From positions 1 through 51,178 of the forward strand of contig JBPCUN010000003.1 of assembly GCA_051011115.1 (NCBI GenBank): a stretch of DNA of 51,178 bases, given 5' to 3'. Source of the DNA: Profundicola sp051011115 (lineage in GTDB: Bacteria; Bacteroidota; Bacteroidia; Flavobacteriales; Weeksellaceae). This document shows, piece by piece, positions 50,521-51,178 of this stretch. The notes under the pieces were generated by a model. That model saw only the letters and a list, made by a program, of their open reading frames with translations, searched no databases and had not been told where the DNA came from. Position numbers and translations under genes: made by a program. Positions within the stretch are counted from its first letter, which is position 1, and each line of letters opens with the position of its first letter.

Positions 50521-50670
50521 AGGGCGATTTAACGGGCTTTCCGCTTCAATTCCGCACCAAGTTGCTTATAAATAATAGGGCTACAAAGAGCTTCCATTCG
50601 GTCGCTTTTGGAGCCCTTAATTTATGTTCGCACCTTGCCTTGCGGGATTTCCACTTCAATCCCTATCGCA
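50521..50670 (+). repeat. Dispersed hairpin repeat, copy C (downstream of hydrolase gene)
   Basis: The stem GGGCTACAAA (50578-50587) pairs with TTTGGAGCCC (50607-50616) at nine of ten positions. The loop holds GCTTCCATTCGGTCGC (50590-50605), identical to the reverse complement of the core of copy A. The outer motifs CGGGCTTTCCGCTTCAATTC (50533-50552) and CGGGATTTCCACTTCAATCC (50643-50662) are direct repeats of each other with few differences. The copy is in the sense orientation of the upstream hydrolase gene. Confidence 0.8.
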
Positions 50671-51065
50671 GGGTGGTTGAGTGTTTGTGGTAGATATTTT
50701 TGGGTTTGTTTAGATAAATATTCAGCGTAAATACTCTTTGTCAGACTGGACTTGAACCCAGTATCTTAATTTGCATTAAATCAGAATCTAAATGTTTGTA
50801 TTTCTCTCTCGTACAGAATGTTTTTTTAAAACTTAAAATGTATCGAATAAAACGAGATGATAGATAAAGATTCTCATAGAACTATGGAAATAATGATGTA
50901 TTTTAACTTAAATCGAAATAGTAATAATTTTATCTAGAATACAATAAAATTTAATACCTTCACGTAGGTTATACTATATATTGTTATAAAAGGTGTAAAT
51001 TTGCACTCTAAATTTCAAGATTAGTAGAGTTTTTAAAATTCTAATTAATTAGGCATTCGTTCAAA
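50671..51065. other. Intergenic region with tRNA T-arm-like remnant
   Basis: No gene is seen in this stretch. At 50745-50762 the minus strand reads ACTGGGTTCAAGTCCAGT, a tRNA T-arm with one extra base (5-bp stem ACTGG/CCAGT, loop containing GTTCAAGT). I cannot fold a D arm, anticodon arm or acceptor stem around it, so it is a remnant at best. The rest is A/T-rich leader for the gene at 51066. Confidence 0.35.
50996..51003 (+). promoter_or_regulatory. Candidate -7 box for the gene at the right edge
   Basis: TAAATTTG matches TAnnTTTG and is followed by CACTC, as in strong Bacteroidota promoters. The leader to the ATG at 51066 would be about 55 nt. A TTG lies only 12 nt upstream, too close for a standard -33 box. 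Confidence 0.4.
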
Positions 51066-51178
51066 ATGGAAAAAACTACTGATATTACAAGGACAGAACA
51101 GTTTCAAACTTATCTAAAAAAACATAATTGTGATGTCAGAAATACAGCATCCAATAATTATTACCACGTGGATGTGGT
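51066..51178 (+). CDS. Unknown protein, N-terminal part (cut by window edge)
   Basis: An ATG at 51066 opens a frame that runs to the end of the window without a stop (37 codons visible). It starts MEKTTDITRTEQFQ and then reads TYLKKHNCDVRNTASNNYYH. There is no signal peptide. Too little is visible to name a family. A candidate promoter lies about 60 nt upstream, which supports it as a real gene. Confidence 0.5.
   Translation, partial: MEKTTDITRTEQFQTYLKKHNCDVRNTASNNYYHVDV

Noticed and set aside
50745..50762. Intact tRNA gene on the minus strand
   Set aside because: Only a T-arm-like piece with one extra base is present; no acceptor, D or anticodon arm can be folded around it.

Overview
The window is a low-GC, gene-dense chromosomal segment that almost certainly comes from a member of the Flavobacteriaceae (Bacteroidota). 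The support is a type IX secretion C-terminal sorting domain, a surface-type lipoprotein beside a TonB-dependent receptor, A-rich start regions with few Shine-Dalgarno sequences, several matches to the flavobacterial -7 box (TAnnTTTG), and typical families (DUF6702 with HupE/UreJ, DUF2752 with CD225, GH3-fold, CPXCG, DUF2797). I do not assign a genus. No rRNA, intact tRNA, CRISPR array, prophage or insertion sequence was seen.

Layout. 0-4.9 kb: end of a PfkB-type kinase, folE, cysS, a membrane protein, an LD-carboxypeptidase and yraN. 4.9-12 kb: a PhoR/PhoB-like two-component pair, divergent from a lipoprotein, a TonB-dependent receptor and a T9SS-sorted protein; the shared intergenic region carries 11-bp-phased repeats that look like a response-regulator operator. 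12-17 kb: pyrD, an M3 peptidase, a secreted unknown and aroC. 17.2-19.7 kb: an islet of three reverse-strand genes without clear homologues. 20-26.5 kb: fbp, aroQ, trkH/trkA potassium uptake, prfB without its usual frameshift site, and two small unknowns. 26.5-32.4 kb: rimK, an M14-like deacylase, ruvC, purF, purM and a conserved unknown. 32.5-35.5 kb: biotin carboxylase and carboxyltransferase with no carrier-protein gene between them. 35.7-41 kb: DUF6702, HupE/UreJ and an M1 peptidase, then DUF2752 and two CD225 proteins. 41-50.5 kb: a GH63-like glycosidase, a CPXCG protein, a GH3-fold protein, DUF2797, cysQ, DUF456, a MscS channel, pdxJ and an alpha/beta hydrolase. A gene of unknown function starts at the right edge.

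The most unusual signal is a dispersed repeat of about 140 bp in three copies (near 19.9, 35.65 and 50.6 kb). Each copy has a hairpin whose stem sequence differs but stays paired, around a nearly invariant loop (GCTTCCATTCGGTCGC), between two flanking motifs that in the best copy are direct repeats of each other. All three copies lie just downstream of a housekeeping gene and in the same orientation as it, which suggests either a 3'-UTR element or a small non-autonomous mobile element. About 80 bp beyond the third copy is a tRNA T-arm-like remnant.

Functionally the segment is mostly housekeeping (folate, pyridoxal phosphate, purine, pyrimidine, shikimate, gluconeogenesis, translation, recombination). 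The PhoBR-like locus with its outer-membrane genes is the most coherent regulated module. The islet at 17-19.7 kb and the right edge are the most accessory-looking parts.
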